A DNA stretch of 64,000 bases, from assembly GCA_964017235.1 (NCBI GenBank), contig OZ024940.1, forward strand, positions 23,565,615 to 23,629,614. Reading direction: 5' to 3'. A program made the position numbers and the translations under genes. Source of the stretch: Sabellastarte sp. h YS-2021 (lineage: Eukaryota; Annelida; Polychaeta; Sabellida; Sabellidae). The notes below the pieces were generated by a model. The model saw only the letters and a list, made by a program, of their open reading frames with translations. It was not told the DNA's origin and did no database searches. This document shows, piece by piece, positions 10,556 through 23,400 of the stretch (positions are counted from its first letter, which is position 1; each line of letters opens with the position of its first letter).

Positions 10556-11163
10556 GACGGGGAAAACGAAAAAATGGCCTCCTAGAAAAACGACCTTTAA
10601 ATTTGTGGGGTTTGGAAACTTGGCCTCCTTTGATTTTTTTTGGTGGTCCAAATGTTTACACCAGTTTAATTTTACTTTAAAGTGCTCTTCATAGTTCCCA
10701 CTGGTATTATTTGAATGATTCTTTAATAAATTAATCTTTAATTTTCATATAGGATAACTACTAGGATTAAAACACCAAAGATTTGGTTCTCTTAGTAAGC
10801 AGGATTGAAACTATGCTTTGAGATCTTTTTATCATTAAATTTCAAAGAAAGCAATGTCTTATTGCAATAAACTCAGGACACATCCAAATACCTGCTCAGG
10901 ATTGTAAAAACAAATATTATAATTCCTTTATATAACTATAAACTCAGGATTAAAATTATGTATAAAGATCTTTTAATCATTTAATTCAAAGACAGCAATG
11001 TCTGATTGAAATATACTCACACCGGTTTGCAAGAAACTAATTATTAATTACTTTTTTATTGTCATTTAAAGACTAGAGGGAGACCAAATGTCCAATCCCC
11101 AAAAATTTCAAGAAGGCCAATTTTCTAAGAAGCCATTTTTCCTAGGAGGCTAATTTCCCAGAT
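10556..11163. mobile_element. Long fold-back element with about 80-bp imperfect inverted ends
   Basis: The left arm (10556-10640: GGAAAACG, AATGGCCTCCTAGAAAAACG, TTTGTGGGG, GGTCCAAATG) is matched in inverse by the right arm (11085-11163: GACCAAATGTCC, CCCCAAAAATTT, CCATTTTTCCTAGGAGGC). Between the arms is a direct internal duplication (about 10755-10880 and 10930-11020, with AGATCTTTTTATCATT and AGCAATGTCT). There is no ORF, and no superfamily is assigned. Confidence 0.6.
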
Positions 11164-12064
11164 TCATTACTGACACAAACACCTTCTTGTTCTTAAAATT
11201 CTTCATTTATCTGTCCCAGTTTACAAATCAGAATAATCCAGCTTTGACTATCAACCTTTAATGCACCCTTACATTTGGATTAAGCTGCATACTGACGAGA
11301 GATTTGTTTTAATGAATCTGTGTACATGTGATGCACAAATTCAGACCTATTCTGACCGGCTTCAGGCTTTATGAATCCCATAATGATTGGACATTTCTAC
11401 ATTTATATAACTGACTTTTCTAATTCCCTTTGATTTTATATTCAGGCTAAAATTAACAATAAATGAAAAATCTTTTCAGTTATCAAGATTAAACTGTCAC
11501 TAGACTAAGCCTATTCCACACACAACTAACTAAAACAGTCACTGAATCCTGACAGACTAAACTGGGATTTCACATATTACTAGATATTTTCAATGACATT
11601 TTGTTTCCCTGCTCAAAAGGATTACTGGGGGATTACTGACCTGAAAACCACAGAAGTATATTACCCTGGCCTAATCCCAACCAATCAATCCATGACTTAG
11701 TCCGTAACCAAGTTGATTCGTGTCCACATACTCAAATATCAATGATCCTGCCCCATGAGAGTGAATAATGGGGGGGGGGGGGGGGGGGGGGAGATCTATT
11801 GGAAAAAAAAGTAACTTGTTTATTAATAACGCGGCTGAATAGAATATGCAATTTGTGACACAGAGAGGTGTGTTATAGTCAATTTGGGTCTGGACACGCC
11901 AAATTAACTCTTGCATGGTCAAGTGAATATGGCAAAATATTGTAATATTTGACTTGTACACATCCAGTGTAGGTTTCACGAGATTCTTAAAGAAGACTTA
12001 CACACGCACACACACAAAAAAAAAAACAAGAAAATTTGTAGGATAATTGTATAGAACTCTCGCA
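11164..12064. other. Upstream region of gene B
   Basis: AT-rich DNA leading to the first exon. It contains a run of 22 G at 11770-11791 and a CA/A-rich run at about 12001-12026. No TATA box or start site could be assigned with confidence. Confidence 0.4.
11770..11791 (+). repeat. Homopolymer of 22 G
   Basis: An uninterrupted G run about 275 bases upstream of the first exon of gene B. It could form a G-quadruplex or simply be an unstable homopolymer. An ORF on the opposite strand owes its proline run to this tract. Confidence 0.9.
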
Positions 12065-12113
12065 ATGGATATTCGGTTGCTAGTTTTGCTGTCATTAATT
12101 TCTGCAGTAACTG
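12065..12113 (+). CDS. Gene B exon 1: signal peptide
   Basis: ATG is followed by a short hydrophobic run (IRLLVLLSLISAVTG), a typical signal peptide. The exon ends in phase 1 at GTTAGT. Gene C and gene D start with the same kind of phase-1 signal exon. Confidence 0.8.
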
Positions 12114-15100
12114 GTTAGTAAAAAATTTTTATATGTCGTTTGGAAGAAATTTCCATTTGATTTATATTTCAGCGAGTTAAATCATCTTAACTGCTTTATA
12201 TGTACTTTTATATGCAAAGAAATTTGTACATAACTTTTATTTACATTTTCTTCAGAAGAAATTGTATTTGATTTATATTTCAGTCACATTGGTTGGAGCT
12301 GTTTACAGTGTGTAAATATTATGGCATAAATGGCTCTATACTTGGATTTTGGAAACCTACTAATTTCAACCTGATTTAGAAATTACTCTAGTATGTTGAA
12401 GATGAAAAGAGACATCAACAAACTCTGCCTTACCAGACCCTGTGATATCCGAAAGAACTGCTTTTAGTTTGGGCCAATGCTTGCAGGAACTATATTAGTT
12501 TGTGATGTTGGGACCTCACACAAATAGTTCCACTTTTATTGGCCGTATGGACAAAGCCGATCCAACACAATACAATATGTTATTCTCAGTTACCAGCCCT
12601 CTTTAATAAAATGATGGAAAGACTTTAAAAATGGGTAAAAAAGTTTTGTACAGGATCCCATTTTACCATTGACAGTGTGCATAGAAAATGCTTTTGCATT
12701 CAAACTTTATTATCAGTTCATATAGTTTCGAATCATTTTACTCAAAATTTAAAATTATGCCGATTGAGACATAATGTTGTTGGAAAACATCACAAATATG
12801 TAAAGAATTTCGAAGAAGTCGAGGACATAAAAGGAGATTTCCTTACTGGCAAATTGCACACATAACAACGCGGCAACTTTCATGTTTCTCACTCATCATA
12901 ATAACACCAGTAAGTAAGTAAGTAAGTAAGTAAGCAAGTTAAAATTAAAGTGCAAAAACACTTACGTGTTATGCTGCACTATTAAAAACTAATAAATACA
13001 TTAACTAATATTGACAGTAATATGCAAAAGTATATATACAAATAGCAACAATTAACAAATGGCCAAAAAGGACCAAGAAAAAACATTATACGAAATGACT
13101 AGAATAAAGACTAAATTAAACAATACACACAGTCAGTCTATTACCGATGCCCATTTTATATTATTATTTCCATTATATACCATTATGAAAAACATTAACT
13201 TACATGACCTTCAAGGTCACCAGATGGGCAAGGTCAAATATACTTTAAATTAACTTTTTGCCATTTTGGCCGTTTTATGTAATAATAATTTCAAAACTTA
13301 ACTGGAAGCAGTTTCAGTTCAACACTGTTAAAATAAGGATCAGTTTAATTTTAACATTTGACGGATCACTTCTAGTGTCTTCAATTTACACGTGTTAATA
13401 ATGAAGTAGATTCTTTCTTACACTTGAAATATAAGTTTCACTTTAAGAGGAAGGTTTTCGTCCCGGGAAAAAAATCTTATTACATTTCACTCGCGGAATG
13501 TTTATAGGTGTTATCTACAAGAATAAAGAAACCCAACTGGCTTGAGGTATTGGCTTTGTACACATCAGTGAGAACACAGAAAGCAATCCGCTGTTGTAAT
13601 GGAAGCCGGTGAAGTTCTTGTCTTGCTCTACTAATGTGGTCATACTTTCTCATTTTGAGGATGACTCGGGCTGCTGAATTTTGTACAATTTGTAGTCTGT
13701 GCAAAAAGACTTTATTTACTCCATAAAGCAGGCAGTTGGCATAGTCTAGTTTTGATGTTACCAGGCCTTGAATTATGCAGGAACATGTATCATTTGACAA
13801 ATATTTACGAATTCTAGCAATTTTATGAAGTTGTAATTGACAGGCTCTACACTTTTTGATGATAAACTCTTCCATGTTTATCCGTGAATCAAAATAGGCA
13901 CCTAGGTTGCGAACAGACCTTGTCGGGGTGATTGTACAGTCTCCCACCCTGATAGAAATAGAAGGCATTCCTTCCAAATATTTTTTGGTGAAATCCTCTG
14001 CAAACCCTAATATTTGCAGTAGTGGGACTACTTTGATATGTACAAAGTATATTAACTATGTGGCACTTGCTATACATATACTAGTATTGTAAAGAGGTTT
14101 ACTTTAGCATCACATTTGACTGAGGAATGAGTGATTTCGAAGGCCTCTGACTTCTTGACTTTGGGACTTTAAACACTCATTGAAATCTAATTTACTTTGT
14201 TTTTATTTTTGTCTAGAACACCCGTGCATGTAGTTCCTTCAATCTTTTTCTCTATATTTCTAGGAAGCTGCCTTATTGGTATAGCCGTCGACAACGAATT
14301 TACCGCGTATTTGAATGGTAAAACCATTGCCAGTAGCAACTCCTACTCTGTGCTGAACACCTATGAAGTGGATTCCGATGAAGTCACCAGTTCCGTCGCG
14401 CTCATTATCGATGCTCACAACACCAATGGCTTGTCGGGAATTCTGGTTGCAAGCAACGATGGAATATTCTCATCTAATAATGGGTGGTTCTGCGCAAACA
14501 AAGAGGTGTTTGATGGCTCAGACTCTTGGAAAGATAACGAAATGAGTGCCAGTGGAGCGCAGAATTGGTTCCAGGCCACAGTCGTAGCGTCTTTTACCTC
14601 AGGGATCTGGAACAAGAACGACTACAATAAAGTGCCGTCTATTCAGGTAAAACTTTTCTTTTTATTAATTTATTACCCCTGCCAGGAGGTTATGTTCTTG
14701 GGTCCATTTGTTTGTCTGTGTTTGCGAGAATTCTGAGAGTAAAGAATGGATCTTGCTTAGTTGTTTTTATGTGGGTAGGGCATGGCCAAAGGAAGAAGTG
14801 ATTACATTTTGGGAAAGATCACCAATTTTTGGAAAGGCACCCTGGCGGAGGTCTTGGCTCTACGAGTGCTTCCTAGTTTCTTGTTTTCTCTCTTTTTCTG
14901 TGTTTTCTTTTTGTGGATGGCCAATGCTGAATATGTATTTTATTTCTTGTTGTCGACTTATTTACTTGATAAGTTGAGATATGCCACTGTGGCCTAGCGG
15001 GTAACACACTTGTCTAGGAACTCAGAGGACGTGGGTTCAAACCCAGGTACAGGCAGATACATAGTGGCTCGGATGACCACTTAAAATGGCAGTCCTCTGT

Positions 15101-17455
15101 TATTGGGTCCCATCCCCAGCGGAAGGCTAAAGAACCTAAAGTACGTTGATAAATGGTCATCATCAGATCTTTTTCATTTGTTAATTCAATCACTCAAGTT
15201 AGATATCTTGAATAACTAGCTTTTCATATTAATTTGCGGACTTATTTACTATTATCAATCACAGTAAGGATCCGTGGTTTGAGTAAGTAACTCAATAATT
15301 TTGGATGTGGTTCCACCATTCTTCAGCAGGTTTATTTACCATTCTTTCATTTACCTTGGTGAATTAAATCGAAGCACGTGTGGACAGTGAAAGAAAAGAT
15401 AAAGATATTCTTTGGGCCTATAATTGGCCCATATGGCACAGGTTCTATATACTATATTTCTGGTTTCTGTGGGATGAAGCCACTCTGAACAGGACGTCAG
15501 GCTTTTCACTGGTTTATCTCTCCAACTCTTGTCAGTACTGAGCTGTTCTCCTGGGTGAAGACGAACACACGTGATTGTGTAAAGGACCTTGTTCAAGGGT
15601 GCACTCTCAATGACAGGGCAAAGGATCAAACCCTTATGTCTTACACCCTGAGGCTATCAAATTCCTGCACTACAAGGTCAAAGTTTGGGCTTTTTACGTC
15701 ACATTCAGCAGTTAGGGTCATATTGGAACAGGCTCTCAGGATTGCCACCTGTGGCAGCCGAATCCACACAGAGGTGACAGCCTGTGATTAAAAGCCAAAG
15801 TTTGTTAACCTCTAAGCCACCAAGGAGCTATTGGACCTCTCCTCCAAAGAACTGCAACTGCTAGGTGTTTATTGATTGAATATATCCAGTGTGAAATGAA
15901 ACAATTCACTTCTTCTTTTGTGCACAAGCTGATGTAATTTTAATTGTTGTACTAGGTAGAAAATGCCGACTGGATCTGGAACCAAAATCCGGGGGTGAAC
16001 GGCGGCACTGACGGTGACAGAGATGTCATTTGTAGGACAACCGTCAACCCTTCACAGTGTGACATCCCACAATCGGGAGTTAGTGAGTATATTTTCAACT
16101 GAGAAACACTACAAAACGTGTTGGGCAAAAGTTGGTGCTAGTTGATGAAATCACTGCATCACTGGCCTAAACAGTAAACTGGCATATTAGGTAAACTGCT
16201 AACTTGGGGACAAAGAGTTAAACTCTGTCAATGGTTATTGGTTTTTGACTAAATTGTTAACTGTCCTAACTATGGCATAGGTGAATTATTTTGTTTCTTT
16301 CACCTGATTATTTCACTTCATCAGCAGTTTAAACCAAAAGCAAATGAGATCAAAGAGCATTTACTATCCTTCATTTCCTCTGTAACACACAAAAAAAGTC
16401 AACTCTCCCATATATCTGGTGAGTACCTTAAAATTAAAACACTGGTTGGAGTAATCAGTGGAGATAGAATTATTCATAGAAACTATAATTCTTTGTCTCT
16501 TGTTTTTGTCTCAAATCTAGTTACTGATCCCCCTAATACTGTGACGGATGACTCTGTCATCACGATCGACGACCGTTCTAAGCTTCATCAGACAGACCTC
16601 TGCATGCTTGGAGTTCTATTTGACTTCAACTCCAAAACATACTGTCTCAGGTAAGTTCACATAGTTACGTTCAATAGGGTCTGTGTGCTTGAGTACAATG
16701 ATCTATTATGACAAACGAACCATCTAAGTAATGTAGTTTCACTTTCAATTCAGTGATTTTTAAAAATTTTAAATAATTCAATTTAGCAGAAGCACTCAAA
16801 ATACTTTCACAGACAGAAATTGCCTGTAGATTGGCATCAAAGCAAGACTTAGTAAAACTTGTGGGAATGACTTCATATCTTGTGGTAATGACTTGCTATC
16901 TTGTGGTAACGACTTGCTAACTTGTGGGAACAAGTTAGTATCTTGTGGTAACAACTTTACTAACTTGTGGGAACGACTTGGTATCTTGTGGGAACGCAAC
17001 TTGTTAACTTGTGGGAATGACGTAGTATCTTGTGGTAATGACTTTGCTAAATTGTACGAATGAGTTAGTACCTTGTGGTAATGACTTTGCTAACTTGTGG
17101 GAATGAGTTAGTATCTTGAGGTAACGACTTTTTAACTTGTGGGAACGACTTAGTATCTTGTGGTAACGACTTGCTATCTTGTGGGAACGACTTGCCAACT
17201 TGTGGGAACGACTTGCTATGGTAATGACTTTGCTAAATTGTGGGAATGAGTTAGTATCCTGTGGTAATGACTTTGCTAACTTGTGGGAACGAGTTAGTAT
17301 CTTGTGATAACGACTTTCTGACTTGTGGGAATGACTTAATATCTTGTGGTAATGACTTGTTAACTTGTGGGAACGACTAACTATCTTGTGGTAACGAGAT
17401 AAAAAATGACAGGAAAACAGCTATATGTCCCTTCCTGGGCTCTGTAGAAAATTAA

Positions 17456-17487
<32 letters not shown>

Positions 17488-20400
17488 CATTTGCTTTTTC
17501 ATTTTAAAACATTTTCCTCAAAGTTATTAAGAAAATTCTACTATTTACAGGTCTACAGTCTAGATCAAAATATACAAATTTTTCAAGCAAAAGCAAATTT
17601 ATTTTTTCTCTCCACAGACTGGGGACTAAAAAGATGAACTACGAAACTGCTCAAATGACTGCAGTGATTCATGGACAGCTAGTTTACATACCAAACCAAA
17701 TCTTCCAAGATAACGTGCAGACGCTACTTGATGCATACGGAATGCAGAATGAGAACATTTGGACGGCAGCACAGATGATCGATCCTTTATATGTACCTAA
17801 ATGGCAGTGGGTTGACCGTAAGTATAGATATTTTTCAGCGCAAGATCTTGCGAGGCTTGCACTTTTCGAGATAACTTTTTTGGGGGGGTCAATGGACTTC
17901 CATGAGAATTGACATAGCATTATGAGTACCCATCCCATCACTGATGTTAAGCAGCGATGGGCTAGGTTAGTAGTTGGATTGGTGACCGTCTGAGTTCTAG
18001 CCCATCTATGGGATGTATCTGACTCGGAGTTGATTTCTGCCACTAGACTTTTATCAATTCTAGTGCACTACTCGTGTATATGATGGCTTTGTAGCTTGGG
18101 CATGTAGACCAAAAGTCTTTTAAGCCTTGATTTTTTATTGAGCTATAATATCTAATAATATACCAACAGTAGAACAAACCTTTCTCTGTTGAAAATGTCT
18201 GTGCCATAGATAAACAGCATTTTATACTTTGGACGAACGTGTTTTTGAGATTTTCACACAAACTATTGGTTTCTTATTATACATTATACATGCATTTACC
18301 ATTATAAACATACAGTTGTGTATGGGGGATAAATCCTGAGCCAAATACTAAAAAAAACACACCACAATTTATCTCACAACATAAACACACATTATCTCCC
18401 CAATTTTAATTACTCTTGATTTAATCGTAACTTGATATATTCCCGTAAACCCGTTTAGTAGTTTAGTATTGATAAACTGGTTATGATGTTTAATGTCTCT
18501 CTTACACTGAATTATTGAAGGTCAAACCTAGGGGCTTTATATTCCTTTTTAACAGCCGAATAACCAGAAAGACATTAATCAGTCCATCCCCCTTTGTCCT
18601 TCTGATCTTGATTCCAAATTGCATACGATTATGTAAAATCTAATTTTCCTGGTGAGTCAGGTTAATAATATACCTTATTAGCCATCATGTGTCATATACA
18701 GGCAAGACGGAGGGATATACCAAGTGGAATATATATTATTTTTTGCTCACAATGCCGCCTTTTGCTCACCTTACCACGGATAATTAGTATCAACAAGTGC
18801 CAGTGTTTAGTTAATATTTCAGAAACTATGTAACCTACAGATATATATACTTAAATCAATAGAAAGGTAGTTTACAGCCATTCGGCTTGTTTATTATTGT
18901 TGCATAAAAATCCATGCAGAAATAGCTGAGAAATGCAAGTTAAAGATTTAGGTTTTATGTTGACTGGTGCCCTGTATTTCTGTTCTATGTTGACTGGTGC
19001 CCTGTATTTCTATCCGCAATTTTCACATTCTCTCTTTAAATATGGATTCATTTAACTTATCTATCATACGAAATGGATAAGAAATGTAAAGCATCCCTCA
19101 TTAGATATATACAGAAAAAAATATATCACTCATGAAGACTAACAATACCTGAGTTACGCTCTTATTTAATATTGTCATCTTCGTCTATGATATACTTTTT
19201 CTGCAACCTATGTGTCATTCGGGAAGTTTTCCTATGGCATGGCTTACAGAGGTAACAGAACTGGAACACAAATGGGTCACTGCTACATAACTGTAGCCCA
19301 CTGCATAAGACACTCAACTTTAACGTTAAACTTTTCTCAATATGAGTTAAATTTACTTTTATTTTCAGTTAGTTTGATTATTTTTTTCCCACTGCATTTG
19401 GTATCTATGTCAATAAGACAACGTACATGAATAATGAATTACATGTGTATCGACTACACAGTATTTCCATTAATTTGGCAAACAAAATAAAAATGTATGT
19501 AAAAGAGAAATACAAAACGCAAACAAGCAATACAGGGCACTAGACGATTCCATTAACGCTCACAATGAGACCAATTGATAACCTGGGGAAACACTTAATG
19601 AATATTATTTGTATGAAAACAGCACATTTACAGGTACAATAAATTCATAAATATTTTTTTTAAAAGTCTCAGAATGTTTTGTTTTGAATGTTCCTACATA
19701 TGTAAAGGTCACACAGAGCTTCTGTTTTGTGTTTCAGGTTAGCTGAAAGTAAAGTTTCTTAATTTTTTACTCTTCCTTTTGAAGGGTTGCTACAACACCC
19801 TTTTCAAACACAACAGCGGCAGATGTCAAGTTACAACTGAAATATTCATGACACAAAGGGGTCTTGTGAATTCTGAAACACCACAGCTTGAATAAAAACA
19901 GAAAAAAACTAACAAAAATTTACGCAACTAAATTTCATTGGAAGAGTGGATCTACTTTCATCGAATATGACTCAGTCTCTGCCATTCAATTATGTTATTA
20001 ATGAGATCATGCTATAGAGTAAGAAATCTAAAATTCGCCAGGAATCTAAAATTCGCCACCTCTAAAACCTTAGTTAATTTTATGAAGAAAATTATGATTT
20101 TGTTTAAAAATTGGTATTTTTCAGTTCAAAAAGCCTTAATGTACTATACAGTAAACAAATCTCACCACAATTCATTTATTTTATTAGTATTTTCACATGT
20201 GGCGAATTTCAGATATGTGGTGAATTTTAGATTTCTTACCCTATATTCTTCAGCTATTCCCAACCTTAATGTGCAGATATTTTTTCTGCCTTAAAATGCG
20301 AAACCTAGTTTAAAATTTACAAGCTAACTTCTTTCCTTACCTTAAGTTAGAGTCTTTCATCTGATACAGATTAAGTGTTATAAAAGTCCACATTAGATTA

Positions 20401-23400
20401 GATGCTAACCAGATATCCTCTAGGGATAGAAGTAACTAGTGAGGCTATGGACAAAATATTTTATAATTACAAGAATATTATCTAGAATTTCAGGGGTTAA
20501 ATTTATGAAAGGTCTTAAGTCTCAAATTTGAGTGTGTTTTTTTTCCTGTCAATTAATATGCAATTAAAAACCACATCTGGTCATGCTTGTTTTTTTTTCC
20601 ACAAAATTTTGGCTTTTCTATTGTGGAGGGGGACTCCTCAGAAATGAGGATTGGCTCACTTCAAACTAATCTGAATATTCTATTCAAGCTGATGAAAAAA
20701 AATTTTTTTTTTCCCGACAAAATCAAGTATGACCCAAAACTTGTGTGCCGAAACAAAATTGTGGTAATAAAAATATCCCCCCCCCCAAAAAAAAACCAAA
20801 AAAAAAACCAACAAACAAAAAACATATATTTTGCTCGGTCTGTATCGGATTCCATACACTTCATCCACAATTACTTGATGAAGCAGTCCAAAATTCAAGT
20901 TCCTTCACAAATATACAAACCTGAATCGGTGGTTAAATGTGCTGCTGGTGCTAGATAGCCTTGCCTAAGGCTCTAATTTGTATTGGATCTTTTTCAAACA
21001 TGCACACAGATATAAAGTATTTATAAAGCACTCATACATGTTATGAGTTAGAAGCTTATCAGACAGTCTTTCTCTTTGCTGTATGCTACTGTAAGAGTCA
21101 GTACATGTGTGAGTACATTTTTGAAACTGAAACTCCATTATCTGAACTGAAAACTTTCCCTTACTATAAAGAAACTTGAGCCTTCAGCAAGGCTAGGTGC
21201 TAGATAAAAATAAATAAACTTTAAGACAACATACATGCAAAATGTGCACTGAAACTGGATGCATTCATATGTCAGAAGAACTATAAAAATTCCCCTCCTA
21301 GAAGTGGATTGGTGGACTTACAATTTTTTTAATAGTGTTATTAATTCCACATTTGACAGTACATTTCATATGTATCATGTTTTTTAAGATAAAAGTGACA
21401 ATAAGAAAATAAAAAGAAAATTAATAAGAAAAAAAATATACAGTACTCAGAGATTTTAAGCACACATTATTGTAAAAACCATATTTCATATACTAAGTTA
21501 TAGGCATGACAGAATACCTGCACTTACAATTATTTTTGCAAAAGTTTACAAAAAAACCCAGAGATCTTTGCTAATTTAATATAAAAGTAACCAAGCAAGT
21601 AGGCATAAAATTCCCGGAAGGTATTCTCATAATTCAAGCTCAATGTTTTTTTTATTTTGGTGTTTCAGCTGTTGGTGTCACCGGGTTGGACCCTGCAGCC
21701 GTCAACCTCAACCTGGCCCATCAGGGCTGCTTTCAGTACAGCACCTATCAGAACGAGTTCACCAGAGTGACACAAAACATCGTTGGAATTGTCACCACTG
21801 CCACCTGTATACAAGAGTGTGCAAACTCCGAGACTACGTATAAATATGCAGCACTGATGGTATGTCAGCTAATGGCCTTTTTTTTTATGTTTCTTCCCCC
21901 ATCCGTGATGTTAAGTGATAATCATATGGTTTGATTTATGGGTTTTTTTTTACACACTGTCCACTGTGGCCTAGTCGGTAACACACTCACTTGGGAACAC
22001 AGAGGACGTTAGTATCAAACCCAGGTACATGCAGATACATAGTGGCACAGATGACCACTTAAAATGGCAGTCCTCAGTCACTGGGTCCTATCCCCAGTGG
22101 CAGGCTAAAGAACCTCATGGGTGTTGATAAATGGTCATCCTTCAGCCTCTGTCTTTCAGTTTGGGGAATGTCAGTAACTTGAGAGTTGGGCTGTACTTGT
22201 GCAGTCAGATGGGTCATGTAGCGCCTTGAGTCCTGTAGCACATGGAGATATTGCGCTGAGTATAAATACACAATACAAAAATACAAATACACATACTAAA
22301 TTTATAAATTGCATTAAGTGGTTCTATTGTCACTAATAAGATCCTTGGGGCTGGGAACTATAACGCTATCGTAACAGGACTTGTGTAAACACTTGATGTA
22401 AACACAATGATGTTCTAGTGATCAAAATAAAATTTTGTCTACATGCGTATATGAACAATATGCACATGTGAATATAAAAAGCGTGATTATGTCATTCAAA
22501 GGTTCCAATTAGTTTCTACAGTCTATCTAGTTATTTTTTGCCTCTGATTTTTTTTTCATCTTCCACAGTTTGACTCTGAATGCCACTGTGGTAACGAGTT
22601 TTTTGGTACAGTTGGCAACACGATAGGCTGCACAAGTCCCTGTAGCAAGGCACAAGACGAATACTGCGGAGGCGAGAACAAGCTGGCGATTTATGACGTT
22701 ACGGGACAGTGGTCAGACTGGGACAGAAACCAGCCGAATAATTATGAGGACTATCAGGACTGTGTAGTGTTCGATTCAGAAGGCGATAGAGGGCAGCTGA
22801 AGGATGAAGGTTGCGGCTCAAAGTACAGATACATCTGCGAAATCCCCAGTAAGTGAAGATTATGCTTTTGTTTGTTGTTTAAGCACGAGCTCTAGCAAGG
22901 CTTGGTTTCAACCAGCCACCCCTGAGGTGGGAGGTGAGTGTCTTAACATCTTCACCACAAAGCCCCAAATATACGGAAGCATTTATTATAAGTAACTAAT
23001 TAGTACCATAACACACGGTATGGTCATTCTTCAAGCTTAAGGGCCAGTGGGAACGGTGCTTATTTCTAGTTTCCATGGTAACATCCACACTCCTGAACTG
23101 GATGCCCATCTGACACTGGCTTAGCTCCTCAGCTGCTTTTGGTACCCGCTTAAACCAGTGCACGAAGACGGACCTGTGTATGTTATGTACCCTGTTCAGT
23201 GTTGCAACCTCCATGACCCGTCTGAGTATTGAACCTGAGACCTTGAACTCTGAAGCCTTGAAGTCCAACACTTTAAGAATCTAATCTTACATGGACTTTT
23301 ATCGTGTTTAGTACCCGTCATTTGATAGATGCTAAAGTGCAACTATACATAAACAGAATGAACCGTTGTAGGGTGCCTTGCTGTAACCAGGTCACAATTG

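Larger units (their letters stand above)
12114..14263 (+). other. Gene B intron 1
   Basis: Phase 1, ending in a pyrimidine-rich tract and CTAG. It contains a (TAAG)n microsatellite at 12909-12934 and a LINE fragment on the minus strand at 13480-14090; nothing else was recognised. Confidence 0.7.
14647..15955 (+). other. Gene B intron 2
   Basis: Contains a dispersed RTE-like repeat scrap at 14681-14880, SINE A copy 2 at 14984-15165 and SINE B copy 2 at 15694-15840. Confidence 0.65.
16651..17617 (+). other. Gene B intron 4
   Basis: Mostly a minisatellite (16847-17397), plus an AT dinucleotide run at 17455-17480. Confidence 0.7.
17818..21668 (+). other. Gene B intron 5
   Basis: 3.85 kb. Holds a 5S-like element (17912-18050), a 30-bp tandem duplication (18952-19011), MITE M copy 2 (20017-20241), a LINE tail scrap (about 20365-20405) and A/C homopolymers near 20780. 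I looked for an exon carrying a normal CTLD second half here and found none. Confidence 0.6.

Noticed and set aside
11671-11979. Minus-strand ORF with a proline run
   Set aside because: The proline run is the G22 homopolymer; no domain or splice support.
14984-15060. Possible tRNA gene (also at other A-box/B-box sites)
   Set aside because: A- and B-boxes are present but the cloverleaf arms do not pair, and a common non-tRNA body follows each; they are SINE heads.
15956-16078. Earlier donor (GTTAGT at 16079) for gene B exon 3
   Set aside because: It gives phase 0 and exon 4 then meets a stop; the GTGAGT donor at 16083 keeps the frame.
16796-17198. Minus-strand ORFs with a 7-residue repeat (SHKIxSR / LPQD)
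   Set aside because: By-product of the 21-bp minisatellite period in an intron on the other strand.
17912-18050. Functional 5S rRNA gene
   Set aside because: Only the internal-promoter part is similar; the 5' half and the paired ends are missing.
19992-20294. Recurring protein-like ORF (also at 37619-37897 and 60855-61369) with NLKFARNLKFATSKTL-like text
   Set aside because: The ORFs coincide with copies of MITE M; the likeness is due to the repeat and not to a gene family.
20587-20958. 123-residue ORF with Lys and Phe runs
   Set aside because: Made by A, T and C homopolymers inside intron 5; no family resemblance.
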